A stretch of DNA of 64,000 nucleotides from JAZDGX01 sp964482205 (GTDB taxonomy: Bacteria > Eisenbacteria > RBG-16-71-46 > CAIMUX01 > WJJG01). Below are positions 56,501 through 64,000 of the stretch, one piece after another. The position numbers and the translations under genes were made by a program. The stretch spans positions 62,001 through 126,000 of the forward strand of contig CAYZWI010000002.1 of NCBI GenBank assembly GCA_964482205.1, given 5' to 3'. Below the pieces are notes generated by a model. That model did not search any database. It saw nothing but the letters and a program-made list of their open reading frames with translations, and was not told where the DNA came from. Numbering within the stretch: the first letter of the stretch is position 1; every line of letters begins with the position of its first letter.

Positions 56501-57232
56501 TCACACCCGCACGAGATAGAGGATGTCTTCGAAGGAGCGGTGCGCATCCAATGGGATGTGCACCGCTTCCCGTCGCGTTTCCGCCCACTTCTCGCTCTCG
56601 AGCGCCCTCTCGAATTCTTCCGATCTCTCGGTGGCCCAGAAGGCGATCACTCCGCCCGTCTCGGCGCGCGTCCGCAATGCGGCGATTCCTTCCTTCTCGT
56701 ACAGCCAGCGGTTGTCCGGCAGGCTGAGCCAGGTCGGGCCGTTGTCGATGTCGAGGAGCAGCAGATCGTAACGCTCCTCCCCTTCCTCGCGCGCGAGCCC
56801 CTCATCGCTCGCGAGGAGAAACCGCCGCAGATCCTTCTCGTGGACGCGCACGCGCGCATCGGCCAACGCACGTCGATTGAAGGGCGCCAGAGGCGCGCGA
56901 TTCCATTCGACGACCGCGGAGAAGATCTCGACCACATCGACGCGCTCGACGCCGGGCATCTTCAGCACCGCGGCGAGGGTGATTCCGAGGCCGAGGCCGC
57001 CGACGAGCACTCGCAAGCCGCGCTCTTTTCTGGAGCAGGCCTGCTCGCTCCGGAAGGCGAACGCGCGGCGGGCCAGCTCGACTTCGCCTTCGGCGACGCG
57101 GCTGTCCATGAGGAATGTGCCTTCCAGCATCAGCGCGGCCCGCGGGCGCTCACCGCGCTCGATCGTGAGCACGAGCTCCCCGTGGGGCGTCATGCTGCGG
57201 TAGGTTTGTGAAGCGGTGTCCGATGGCGTCAT
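56501..57232 (-). CDS. Spermidine-synthase-like methyltransferase-fold protein
   Basis: A 243-residue protein of the polyamine synthase/SAM-fold type: VLVGGLGLGITLAAVL (cofactor loop), VERVDVVEIFSAVVEW, and YDLLLLDIDNGPTW. True spermidine synthases have a GGGDG loop and a longer N-terminal domain; here the loop is GGLGLG and the N-terminus is short, so transfer to another acceptor is possible. No good ribosome binding site precedes the ATG at 57232; an inner ATG at 57193 is an alternative. Confidence 0.65.
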   Translation of the reverse strand: MTPSDTASQTYRSMTPHGELVLTIERGERPRAALMLEGTFLMDSRVAEGEVELARRAFAFRSEQACSRKERGLRVLVGGLGLGITLAAVLKMPGVERVDVVEIFSAVVEWNRAPLAPFNRRALADARVRVHEKDLRRFLLASDEGLAREEGEERYDLLLLDIDNGPTWLSLPDNRWLYEKEGIAALRTRAETGGVIAFWATERSEEFERALESEKWAETRREAVHIPLDAHRSFEDILYLVRV

Positions 57233-57277
57233 AGGAAGCGTATCTTCGTCGCGCGCCGGTTGGCGCTGGCCTTCCTT

Positions 57278-58540
57278 TCACGCTCTCGCGCGCAGCGCCT
57301 CTTGCAGGAATGCGCTCATCGCGCGCGCACGGTTTTCCCAATCCGCGCCGGCCGCCTGCTCGATGCGCTGTCTCCGCACCGGCGCATCCCCCGGCTCGCT
57401 CAACGCCGAACGCATGGCCGCGGCGAGTTCCTCCTGAGTCGTGTAGAGATAGAAGAGATCTCGAAACGCTTTCGTGGCGCGACGGAAGGTGCCGACCACG
57501 GGAAGGCCCGTCGCCAGGTATTCGTACAAGGTGAGACCGCGCACCGGCTCCAGATGCGGTTCGCGACGCAGCGGAATGAGAATCGCGTCGGCGGCCGCGA
57601 GAAAGCGGGCCGCCTCATCCTGCGGCAAGGGCCCGCGCACCACGATGCGCTCCCCGGGAAGACGATCGAGGATCGGGCGCCCCTCATCGTTCACTTCTCC
57701 AAGGATCAGCAAACGCAGATCGGGCTCTTCCTGCAGCAGGAAATGAAGGTCCTCGTAGCTGACGCGCGCGTCCAGCCGGCCGACATACGCGGCGAGCTTC
57801 GCGCCCGCGGAGAAACCGAGCGCCTTGCGCGCGCTCTGCCGCGCTCGCGCGCTCGGCGGACGGAACAACTTCAGATCGACACCGTGTTCGATCACGGCGG
57901 TGGGCACCTTCGGCCGCAGCAGCGTGCCCCACGACTCCACCAGATAGCGATTCACGCCCACGAGCCCGTCGACGAGCGGAAGGCCTCGACTGAGCGCGCG
58001 TTCGTACGCATCGGCGAGTGCGCGCGAGGCCGCCGTCGCGGGAAAGTCCTCTTCACAATCGAAGACGATCGGCACCGGCGATGCGGCCCGCACCGCTTCA
58101 ATCAGCATGGGCGGATAGACGAGCACGATCTCCGGGACGCCTTCGTCTCCCCATTGCGCCGCCGCTTTCTTGGCGGCCAGCGGCTCCGCAGAAGAGAAGA
58201 GATCGCCCTGACTCATCTTTTCCATCAGCACGCGCACCTGGCCGGCCCAGTTTTGCCATTCCCCGCGGCTCTGCGCGACGCTTGCAGGGAGGATGGCATC
58301 CGCAGCCGTTTCCGGCAGGGGCCCGGACTCCGCTCCGGTCGCGCGGCCCATGACATGCAGGCGCTCGTTCTCGACGCGAACGACGAGCTGGGCCCTCGAC
58401 GATTCGCCGGATTCCGGCTCCAACTGGAACGGGTCGAGGTATAGCACGCGATGGCCCAGAGCGGAGAGGCCAAGCGCCATCTGCTGTTGCCGGCCGGGCA
58501 TCCCGGCAAAGGGATGGCCGGCGAGAATCATGACCCGCAT
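57278..58540 (-). CDS. Glycosyltransferase family 4 (group 1)
   Basis: A 420-residue GT-B glycosyltransferase. The N-domain opens MRVMILAGHPFAGMPGRQQQ. The C-domain has AAYVGRLDARVSYEDL, LLILGEVNDEG and RGLTLYEYLATGLPVVG with the conserved Glu. The start at 58540 follows AAGGAG. It begins the minus-strand side of a glycan cluster and faces a 363-bp gap before a radical SAM gene running the other way. Sugar donor unknown. Confidence 0.85.
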   Translation of the reverse strand: MRVMILAGHPFAGMPGRQQQMALGLSALGHRVLYLDPFQLEPESGESSRAQLVVRVENERLHVMGRATGAESGPLPETAADAILPASVAQSRGEWQNWAGQVRVLMEKMSQGDLFSSAEPLAAKKAAAQWGDEGVPEIVLVYPPMLIEAVRAASPVPIVFDCEEDFPATAASRALADAYERALSRGLPLVDGLVGVNRYLVESWGTLLRPKVPTAVIEHGVDLKLFRPPSARARQSARKALGFSAGAKLAAYVGRLDARVSYEDLHFLLQEEPDLRLLILGEVNDEGRPILDRLPGERIVVRGPLPQDEAARFLAAADAILIPLRREPHLEPVRGLTLYEYLATGLPVVGTFRRATKAFRDLFYLYTTQEELAAAMRSALSEPGDAPVRRQRIEQAAGADWENRARAMSAFLQEALRARA

Positions 58541-58903
58541 GAGGACTCCTTCGCGCGAGCGTCTCTTCTTCGCGAAGTTATTCTTCGCGATCCTGTCGTT
58601 CGCAAGCCGAAAGAGTATCGGATCGCAGCATTTCTGCAAGAGCCGCGGAGGCAGCCGCCCTCGGGCACCTGGGCGCAGCGGGGCCTGCAGGCGCGGCTGA
58701 GCATGCGAGCGCAGCCGAGCGTGCGAGCGCGGCCGGCATACGAGCGCAGCCGAGCGTGCGAGCGCAGCCGGTATGCAGGGCGTCGCGCGACTGCAAGGCG
58801 TCGCGCGACATGCGGCGGCTTGCGTCCGGCCATCTCGCGAGAGAAGATCCCAGTCGAGTGAACATCCGAACGCATTCGCGCTCTTCCTTTCTCGGAGACC
58901 TCT
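58541..58903. other. Gap between divergent glycan genes
   Basis: No gene is supported. The centre holds an 18-bp-period tandem array (listed separately). Flanks carry the start signals of the two divergent genes. Confidence 0.5.
58701..58812. repeat. 18-bp-period tandem array
   Basis: Four units of GCRTRCGAGCGCAGCCG (17-18 bp) run from 58701 to about 58770, followed by two units of GCGTCGCGCGAC plus six bases to 58812. Unit and base composition differ from the surrounding sequence. No palindromic repeat-spacer pattern of CRISPR type. Confidence 0.6.
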
Positions 58904-60061
58904 TTGAAGGCGACACGGATCTCCGGCGGTTCGGCCGAACCTCCCGCCTTCCGCGGCGACGCGGGCGCTGGCCGCCTTCCCTTGCTCGGCGTCATTCCCG
59001 CCCGCTTGCGCCGGGCGGCGCGCCTGGCGTCCGCCGGGCACGCCGATCTTCTTCTCCAACGCGCTTGCGCGGCGCTTCGCTTGCCTCCCTTTCCTACGCG
59101 CTTCCCATCGGTGCTCGTGATCGAGCCCACGAACCGCTGCAATCTCCGCTGCCCCTTGTGCCCCACCGGCTCCGGCCGCCTGCCGCGCGAGGCGCGCGAC
59201 ATGACGCTGGCGGAATTCCGTTCGATCGTGGAACAGGCGCGCGGACGAAGCCTCCTCGTGCAGCTCTTCTTCTGCGGCGAGCCGTTCCTGAATGACGATT
59301 TGTTCGCGATGATCCGTTGCGCCGCCCAGCTCGGCATTGCGGTCGAGACGAGCACCAACGGCATGCTGCTTTCTTCCGAGCGTGTGCGCGAAGAAATCGT
59401 CGCCAGCGGGCTGCGCCACCTGATCCTCTCGCTCGATGGCGCCGACCAGGAGACCTTGCAGGCCTACCGCGCGGGCGCGCGCTTTGAAACGATCGCCGCC
59501 GGCGTGCGCGCGCTCGTCGAGACGCGCGATCGCGTGGCCGCGCGCGCGGGCGGCGGGGGCTCTGCGCGCGTGCCCACCATCGAGCTTCAGATGATCGTGA
59601 TGAAGCAGAACGAGCATCAGCGCAGCGCGATGCTCGCACTGGCGCGCGATTGGGGCGTCGACTGGTTCACGGAAAAGACGCTCAGTTTGATGGGTTCCCC
59701 GCTCGACGACCCGCAGGCGAACGCGACGGCGCGCGGGCTCTTGCCGAAGGAACCGGACGCGTCGCGTTTTCGAGTGGCGGCGGACGGACGTCTCGCAGCC
59801 AAAGAGCGCCCGGGCCACTGCCGTCTGATCCACCAGACGGCGGTGATTCTCTCGAATGGAACGGTCGTCCCTTGCTGCTACGACGGCGAGGGGAATCATC
59901 CGCTCGGCAACGTCTTTGAATCGCGCCTCGAGGACATCTGGAACGGCGAAGGGTTGCGCGCGTTCCGCAGCCTCGTTCATGCGCATCGCGACCGCGTGCC
60001 GATGTGCACGGGATGCCCGGAAGGACGGCGCCCGCTGGTGCTCCGGCGGACGAGATTGTAA
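58904..60061 (+). CDS. Radical SAM/SPASM protein
   Basis: A 385-residue radical SAM enzyme. The TTG start at 58904 is preceded by GGAG; a later start is possible. The cluster motif is C79-NLR-C83-PL-C86. The SAM region reads SLLVQLFFCGEPFLNDDLF and LILSLDGADQETLQAYR. A SPASM-like C-terminal part (about 305-385) has PGHCRLIHQTAVILSNGTV, PCCYDGEGNHPLGNV and CTGCPEG, cysteines for further iron-sulfur clusters. Such proteins are common in glycan and peptide-modification clusters. It lies beside glycosyltransferases, so a sugar modification is likely but unproven. Confidence 0.85.
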   Translation: MKATRISGGSAEPPAFRGDAGAGRLPLLGVIPARLRRAARLASAGHADLLLQRACAALRLPPFPTRFPSVLVIEPTNRCNLRCPLCPTGSGRLPREARDMTLAEFRSIVEQARGRSLLVQLFFCGEPFLNDDLFAMIRCAAQLGIAVETSTNGMLLSSERVREEIVASGLRHLILSLDGADQETLQAYRAGARFETIAAGVRALVETRDRVAARAGGGGSARVPTIELQMIVMKQNEHQRSAMLALARDWGVDWFTEKTLSLMGSPLDDPQANATARGLLPKEPDASRFRVAADGRLAAKERPGHCRLIHQTAVILSNGTVVPCCYDGEGNHPLGNVFESRLEDIWNGEGLRAFRSLVHAHRDRVPMCTGCPEGRRPLVLRRTRL

Positions 60062-60079
60062 ACGCGGCCACCGGGTCTT

Positions 60080-61399
60080 CTACGGCGCCAACCAGCGATC
60101 GAGCTCGGCCGCGCGCGCTTCCCATGAATTCTCGCGCGCGATTTCGATCCTGCGATTGCGTGTGATCGAGAAAGAGGAGTCGTTCGCTTCGTGGAAGGCG
60201 GCCTTCACGGAAGCGGCGAAGCTCTCGGGATCGCGAGCAACCGTGATGCCGTCGATGCACCGGCGGCAAGCGGGCAAGTCGCTTCCGACCACCGGCAAGC
60301 CGGCGGCCAGAAACTCCAGATGCTTCAGGATGGTCGCGCCTTCATGCCCGGCAAACGGGAGATAAGGAAGGATCCCCACATCGCCCGCCGAGACGAGCGC
60401 GGCGGCATCCGCAAGAGGAAGCGATCCGAAGTAGTGTGCGCCGCCCAGAGTCCGCAATTGCGCGAGAGTGTCTGTGGACCAGCTCATCTCCCCCGCCAGC
60501 AGCAAGGTGACGCCGGCGCGCAAGAGCGCTCGCAGCGTCTCGAGATCGATCTTGTGATCGAGCGTGCCGTGAAAGACGGCCTTCGGCCCGGGCGTGCGCT
60601 TCCAGGTTTCAAACGCCGTGCCCATCCAGGCATCCGGATGGAACCGCGCCGGGTCGACTCCATGCGGCAAGAGCTTCAGGCGATCGCCCAGCCTGCACGC
60701 CTGCGAACGGCCGATGCCGCCGACTCGATCGCTCGCCGCGCCGCTTGCAAGCCTGGCCCGCAGCGCGTCGTTCGTGACGATGACGAGATCGCTCGCGGAA
60801 GCAAGCGCGCGCGTCTTCTCGGCGAGCATCCGGCCGAAGCGATGAAACGATGTGCGCGCGGGATAGTCGTCGACGACATCGAACACGAGTTGCGCCCAAT
60901 CGGCCTGGGGCTCGAGCGGATGAAGGAGCGCGTCGTAGCAGACGAGAATGGGATGCGTCACCGTGCCGCTCTCTCGCCAGCGCGCGAGCAGCGCATGCAC
61001 CTGCCGGCGCTGAAGCCACGCGTTCATCCGGCGCGCCTCCGGAGAGTAGCGCTCTGCGGGGAAGCCTGGGCATCCGCGAACCACGCGCACGCCGCTGGAA
61101 TCGAGCTCCACCCGGCCCGCGGACTTGCGCCATTCGCCGAGCGAAATGCCCGCGCGCGGAGGAGGGCAGCTCCATTCGCGCGCATGGCCGCCATCAGGGC
61201 AGCACCTGTCGATCTCACCCTCTGCGGCGCGCGTGTGGCGAGGGGCGACGCGCCTCCAGAAGTCGAGGACGGGAAAGGGAGGATCGAGATGATAGACCTC
61301 GCGAAACCGGGCGAGGTGCGAGTAGAGGTGCTGGCGCCGGCGCCACTGCGAATGCCAGGGCGAGCTGCCAATCACCACGACCGGTGTGCGCGGCGTCAT
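60080..61399 (-). CDS. Glycosyltransferase-like protein (family 4 type)
   Basis: A 439-residue GT-B fold protein: TPRTPVVVIGSSPWHSQWR at the start, SDLVIVTNDALRARL, LLPHGVDPARFHPDAW, AVFHGTLDHKIDLETL, and ILPYLPFAGHEGATILKHLEFLAAGLPVVG with the E of the C-domain. The start at 61399 overlaps the stop of the preceding gene by 4 nt (ATGA). Preceding frame extends further but lacks features. Acts in the same polysaccharide pathway as its neighbours; acceptor unknown. Confidence 0.8.
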   Translation of the reverse strand: MTPRTPVVVIGSSPWHSQWRRRQHLYSHLARFREVYHLDPPFPVLDFWRRVAPRHTRAAEGEIDRCCPDGGHAREWSCPPPRAGISLGEWRKSAGRVELDSSGVRVVRGCPGFPAERYSPEARRMNAWLQRRQVHALLARWRESGTVTHPILVCYDALLHPLEPQADWAQLVFDVVDDYPARTSFHRFGRMLAEKTRALASASDLVIVTNDALRARLASGAASDRVGGIGRSQACRLGDRLKLLPHGVDPARFHPDAWMGTAFETWKRTPGPKAVFHGTLDHKIDLETLRALLRAGVTLLLAGEMSWSTDTLAQLRTLGGAHYFGSLPLADAAALVSAGDVGILPYLPFAGHEGATILKHLEFLAAGLPVVGSDLPACRRCIDGITVARDPESFAASVKAAFHEANDSSFSITRNRRIEIARENSWEARAAELDRWLAP

Positions 61400-62673
61400 G
61401 ACCGCACGACCTCGCTCACGACGCGCGCGAAGAGTTGGGCCACACGCGAAGGAACAAACTCCTCCGGCACCGAAGGAGAAGGCGGGACGGGATCGTCGAG
61501 GAAATCGAGAATCGCGCGCGCAGCGGCGTGATGGTCGCCGGGCCGGTAGAGATGCGCGGCGCGGTAGTCGCGCAGCGCCTCGCGCGTGCCGTTCACATCG
61601 GTGGCCACGATCGGCAATCCCGAAGCGCGCGCTTCCATCAGGACGGCCGCGAGACCTTCCCAGCGAGAGGTCTGCAGGTACACATCGGCGGCGTGGTACA
61701 ACGGCGCGACCTCGTCTTGAAAGGCCAGCATGCCGACCAGCTCGGACAGATCGCGGCGACGGATTTGCTCGGACAGTTCTTGCTCGAGCGGCCCGTCGCC
61801 CACGATCAGGAAACGAACGCGCCGATACGCGCGATTGTGAGGCGCATCCCCTCGCCCCAGCGTCTCTTTGCACGCGCCCGCAATGCGCAGAAGATCGTCG
61901 TAGCCCTTCTGCTTCGTCAGCCTGCCGATGGAGAGCACCAGCCGTTCATCGGGCGCTTGTTCGCCAAGCGGCGAGCCGACGAAGGGAGCGCTCTCCTCGC
62001 TGCGCGGCCCTGGCTCTCGCTCTGGCTCGCGCCCTGGCCCTCGCCCTCGCCCTCGCTCTCGCCCTCGCGGCCGTCGCGCGCCATGAAAGCGCTCCGCATC
62101 CACGGGGTCGCGCATCACGAGGACCTTGTGCGCCAGGACGCCGCGCTCCACGAGTTCATCGCGCAGCGATTCGGAAACGGCGAGCACGCGATCGTTCCGG
62201 TTCGTGAGCGCGCGGTCGAGCGCGCGGAAGCGGCACCAACCGCCCGCCCCATCCGCGCGCGGCATGTTCACGCGCTCGATGCAGGGCACCTTCGCTTGGG
62301 AGGCGGCGATCGCCACCGCGCGCCCCGCGTGCAGATAGATCGCGTCGGGACGCGTCGCGCGCAAGCGGGCGGCAAGCGCGGCCGGACCCCAGGGTGCGCG
62401 CAACCAGTGGAGCGGCAAGCGTTCGAAGCGGATTCCGCGCCGGGCGAATTCGGATTCCAGCGGTCCCGGGGAGAAGAGCCACGCGGAGAACTCCATGGCT
62501 CCCGCTTGCACGGATGCGCGATCTTCTGCGAGCGCGAGGGGATCGGATGCAGCCAAGCGGGTGTGATCGCGACCTGGCTCCGCGCAGGCGTCGATCAAAC
62601 GCAAGAGCGCGAGCTCGCTTCCGCCCAGCACGGCGTGCGTGACCGGCACGAGCACGCGAAAAGTGCGCACCAT
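61396..62673 (-). CDS. Glycosyltransferase family 4 with Arg/Gly-rich insertion
   Basis: A 425-residue GT4 enzyme: FRVLVPVTHAVLGGSELALL (donor-independent start), LAVSESLRDELVERG, VLSIGRLTKQKGYDDLL, FLIVGDGPLEQEL and SRWEGLAAVLMEARASGLPIVAT (E-x7-E). Between residues about 205 and 235, near the linker, an inserted RG/PE-rich stretch (GRERGRGRGPGREPEREPG) breaks the fold and looks like an expanded repeat. The start at 62673 follows GAGAGGAAG; the gene above ends 7 nt upstream. Translationally coupled to the next gene. Confidence 0.87.
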   Translation of the reverse strand: MVRTFRVLVPVTHAVLGGSELALLRLIDACAEPGRDHTRLAASDPLALAEDRASVQAGAMEFSAWLFSPGPLESEFARRGIRFERLPLHWLRAPWGPAALAARLRATRPDAIYLHAGRAVAIAASQAKVPCIERVNMPRADGAGGWCRFRALDRALTNRNDRVLAVSESLRDELVERGVLAHKVLVMRDPVDAERFHGARRPRGRERGRGRGPGREPEREPGPRSEESAPFVGSPLGEQAPDERLVLSIGRLTKQKGYDDLLRIAGACKETLGRGDAPHNRAYRRVRFLIVGDGPLEQELSEQIRRRDLSELVGMLAFQDEVAPLYHAADVYLQTSRWEGLAAVLMEARASGLPIVATDVNGTREALRDYRAAHLYRPGDHHAAARAILDFLDDPVPPSPSVPEEFVPSRVAQLFARVVSEVVRS

Positions 62674-62680
62674 CTTCCTC

Positions 62681-64000
62681 TCAGCGATTCTCGGAAAGCT
62701 CCAGCAAGGTGACGCCCCAATAGTACGCATCCGCGGGAGGCTTGTCGTTCCAGTCCTCGAAGGAATGCGATCCGTCCGACTGGTAGTGGAGGCTGTAGGT
62801 GCCCGGATCCAGTGTCAAGGTCACATCCGCGCGCCGGTTCTTCTTCGCTCCGCCGGCGGGCTTGGTGTCGTCGAAGCTCATCTCCCAGACGGTCCGGTTG
62901 CGATCCTCGTTCACCAGCCAGCCGTAGTCGACCATCTTGTGATCCGCGCTCTCTCCCAGCGAGACGATGCGCACGCGGGTGGGCGAATCGGTGCGGAATC
63001 GAACGCTCTTGTCCACGTCGTCGCCCATGGGAGCGAGGCGGATCAAGGTCGGGAGGTCCTCGAGGGATGGCGATGCATCCACCCAGTTCGCCTGGAAATC
63101 CGGATCGAGGGCATAGATGCGAATGCCCCAGGCGGCGGGCTCGAACGGTCCGCGATTGTGCCAGCCGGCGAAGGAATGCGCATTGTCGCTGACATATGCC
63201 ACGCGATAGAAGCCGGGCGGCAACCGAAGCGACTCCTCGACGATCCGGTTGCGCGAGTCGCCCGAGGCATACGCGCCATGGTTGCTCTCCATGGTCCAGG
63301 CTTGCTCGAGCGTGTGCGCGTCTTCGATCCAGCCGAAGTCGAGCTGGCGATCGGAGCTCTCGCTCCACTCGCCGAAGGCGCGAATCCCCAGGCGCGCTTC
63401 GTGCTTCAGCACGAACTCGGCCGTGCGGAATTCCGAATCGCCCACGCGATCGATGCGCGCGATGAGGTTCTTTTCGATCGGATCGATCGTCACCGCGACC
63501 GCCGAAGGGTTGGCCGGATCGCGAAAGATCGTCAGGCCCCACGATTCGGGATCGTAGGGCGGCTGGCTGTTCCAGTTCTCGTAGGAGTGCGAGTCGTCCG
63601 ACACGCAGGTGGCGAGATAGCGCCCCGGCGCGAGGGCGATCGTGCCGTCGAACATGCGGTTCTTGCGCGCTCCGCCCGCTTCGGCGGTGTTCAAGAGGGT
63701 CATTTCCCAGACGCGTTCGAAGGTCGAGCCATCGAGGATCCAGGCGCCGTCCGCGAACCCTTGCGCGTCGGCGATGTATTCCCCGATGGCGAGCACGCGC
63801 AGCTGGACCGGCCGCGAGACCTCGAGCAGCGCGCGGCGATCGCTCTCGTCCGTCAGGCGATGAAAGCGCAGGATCGCGCCGAGATCGAGATCGGCCGGCA
63901 CATCCCCCACAAACACGGGCGGCGAGCCCTCGGCGGCGCGCACGCTGACGCGCCACTCGCGCGGTTCGCCCACTTCGTCCCAACGCATGTTCTTGCCGGA
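62681..64000 (-). CDS. Repeat protein with three ~140-residue modules, cut by right edge
   Basis: At least 439 residues; the 5' end lies beyond the window (the frame is open to 64000 and no ribosome binding site precedes the ATG at 63988). Three modules each end in a related stretch: DDSHSYENWNSQPP...WGLTIF, DNAHSFAGWHNRGP...WGIRIY and DGSHSFEDWNDKPP...WGVTLLEL, spaced about 137 residues apart. Each is preceded by LxPGxYxxxYxSD-type strands. The consensus D-x-[SA]-H-S-[FY]-x-x-W-[NH] is not one I can name. It lies just above glycosyltransferase genes, 7 nt away. Probably exported or surface-linked; function unknown. Confidence 0.65.
   Translation of the reverse strand, partial: SGKNMRWDEVGEPREWRVSVRAAEGSPPVFVGDVPADLDLGAILRFHRLTDESDRRALLEVSRPVQLRVLAIGEYIADAQGFADGAWILDGSTFERVWEMTLLNTAEAGGARKNRMFDGTIALAPGRYLATCVSDDSHSYENWNSQPPYDPESWGLTIFRDPANPSAVAVTIDPIEKNLIARIDRVGDSEFRTAEFVLKHEARLGIRAFGEWSESSDRQLDFGWIEDAHTLEQAWTMESNHGAYASGDSRNRIVEESLRLPPGFYRVAYVSDNAHSFAGWHNRGPFEPAAWGIRIYALDPDFQANWVDASPSLEDLPTLIRLAPMGDDVDKSVRFRTDSPTRVRIVSLGESADHKMVDYGWLVNEDRNRTVWEMSFDDTKPAGGAKKNRRADVTLTLDPGTYSLHYQSDGSHSFEDWNDKPPADAYYWGVTLLELSENR

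Noticed and set aside
58701..58812. CRISPR array
   Set aside because: The units are directly adjacent with no unique spacers, and no cas gene is present in the window.
58544..59986. Upstream extension of the minus-strand glycosyltransferase frame
   Set aside because: The frame runs through the 18-bp array and antisense to the radical SAM gene; AAGGAG and the family start place the true start at 58540.

Overview
The window is a GC-rich, gene-dense bacterial chromosome segment with about 41 protein genes, a cobalamin riboswitch and two large repeat blocks. Eight secreted proteins end in the same C-terminal module, an Ig-like FlgD type tail of the form GVYFYRL..G...TRKL..R, and several also carry cohesin-like and dockerin-like segments. 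That pattern, with TonB uptake and a Wzi-type outer-membrane protein, suggests an uncultured diderm lineage of the FCB or Eisenbacteria/Krumholzibacteriota kind. This placement is inference from gene content.

Layout. 1-214 is the start of a gene running off the left edge. 215-1375 is a non-coding block built from ~150-bp arms with inverted ends; a related block lies at 36218-37300. 1376-5660 holds a PLP dehydratase that overlaps, tail to tail, a methionine-synthase-like protein with a very long acidic insertion and a basic tail. 5808-9141 is a surface-glycan cluster (Wzi-like protein, small barrel, glycosyltransferase), followed by a 57-residue membrane protein. 9602-14465 carries two DUF6599-like proteins around a large secreted Omp28-like protein, ending with queF. 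14718-23671 is a minus-strand run of four cohesin-like secreted proteins.

24509-25162 is a two-domain thioredoxin-fold oxidoreductase interrupted by an in-frame UGA exactly where the first redox cysteine of the second active site belongs. A 17-nt stem-loop starts 11 nt downstream, so it is read here as a selenoprotein. 25410-30581 is an acyl-CoA/acetate energy operon: CoA-transferase/hydrolase fused to a GNAT domain, ADP-forming acetyl-CoA synthetase, and a P-loop/DRTGG protein. After a radical SAM gene, a cobalamin riboswitch (32075-32238) precedes a TonB receptor and a secreted beta-propeller, an arrangement that parallels BtuB-BtuG B12 capture.

37305-44010 encodes secreted hydrolases on the minus strand: transglutaminase-like, caspase-like, and prolyl oligopeptidase. 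44592-47798 holds a PilZ-CNMP-HDOD regulator and a lipoprotein. 47888-51545 holds a glycan transferase-like protein and a flippase. 51600-56440 holds housekeeping genes: GYD protein, lepB, alcohol dehydrogenase, infA and rpsA. 56501-64000 holds a spermidine-synthase-like protein, three GT4 glycosyltransferases, a radical SAM/SPASM protein, and a right-edge partial gene with a triplicated module.
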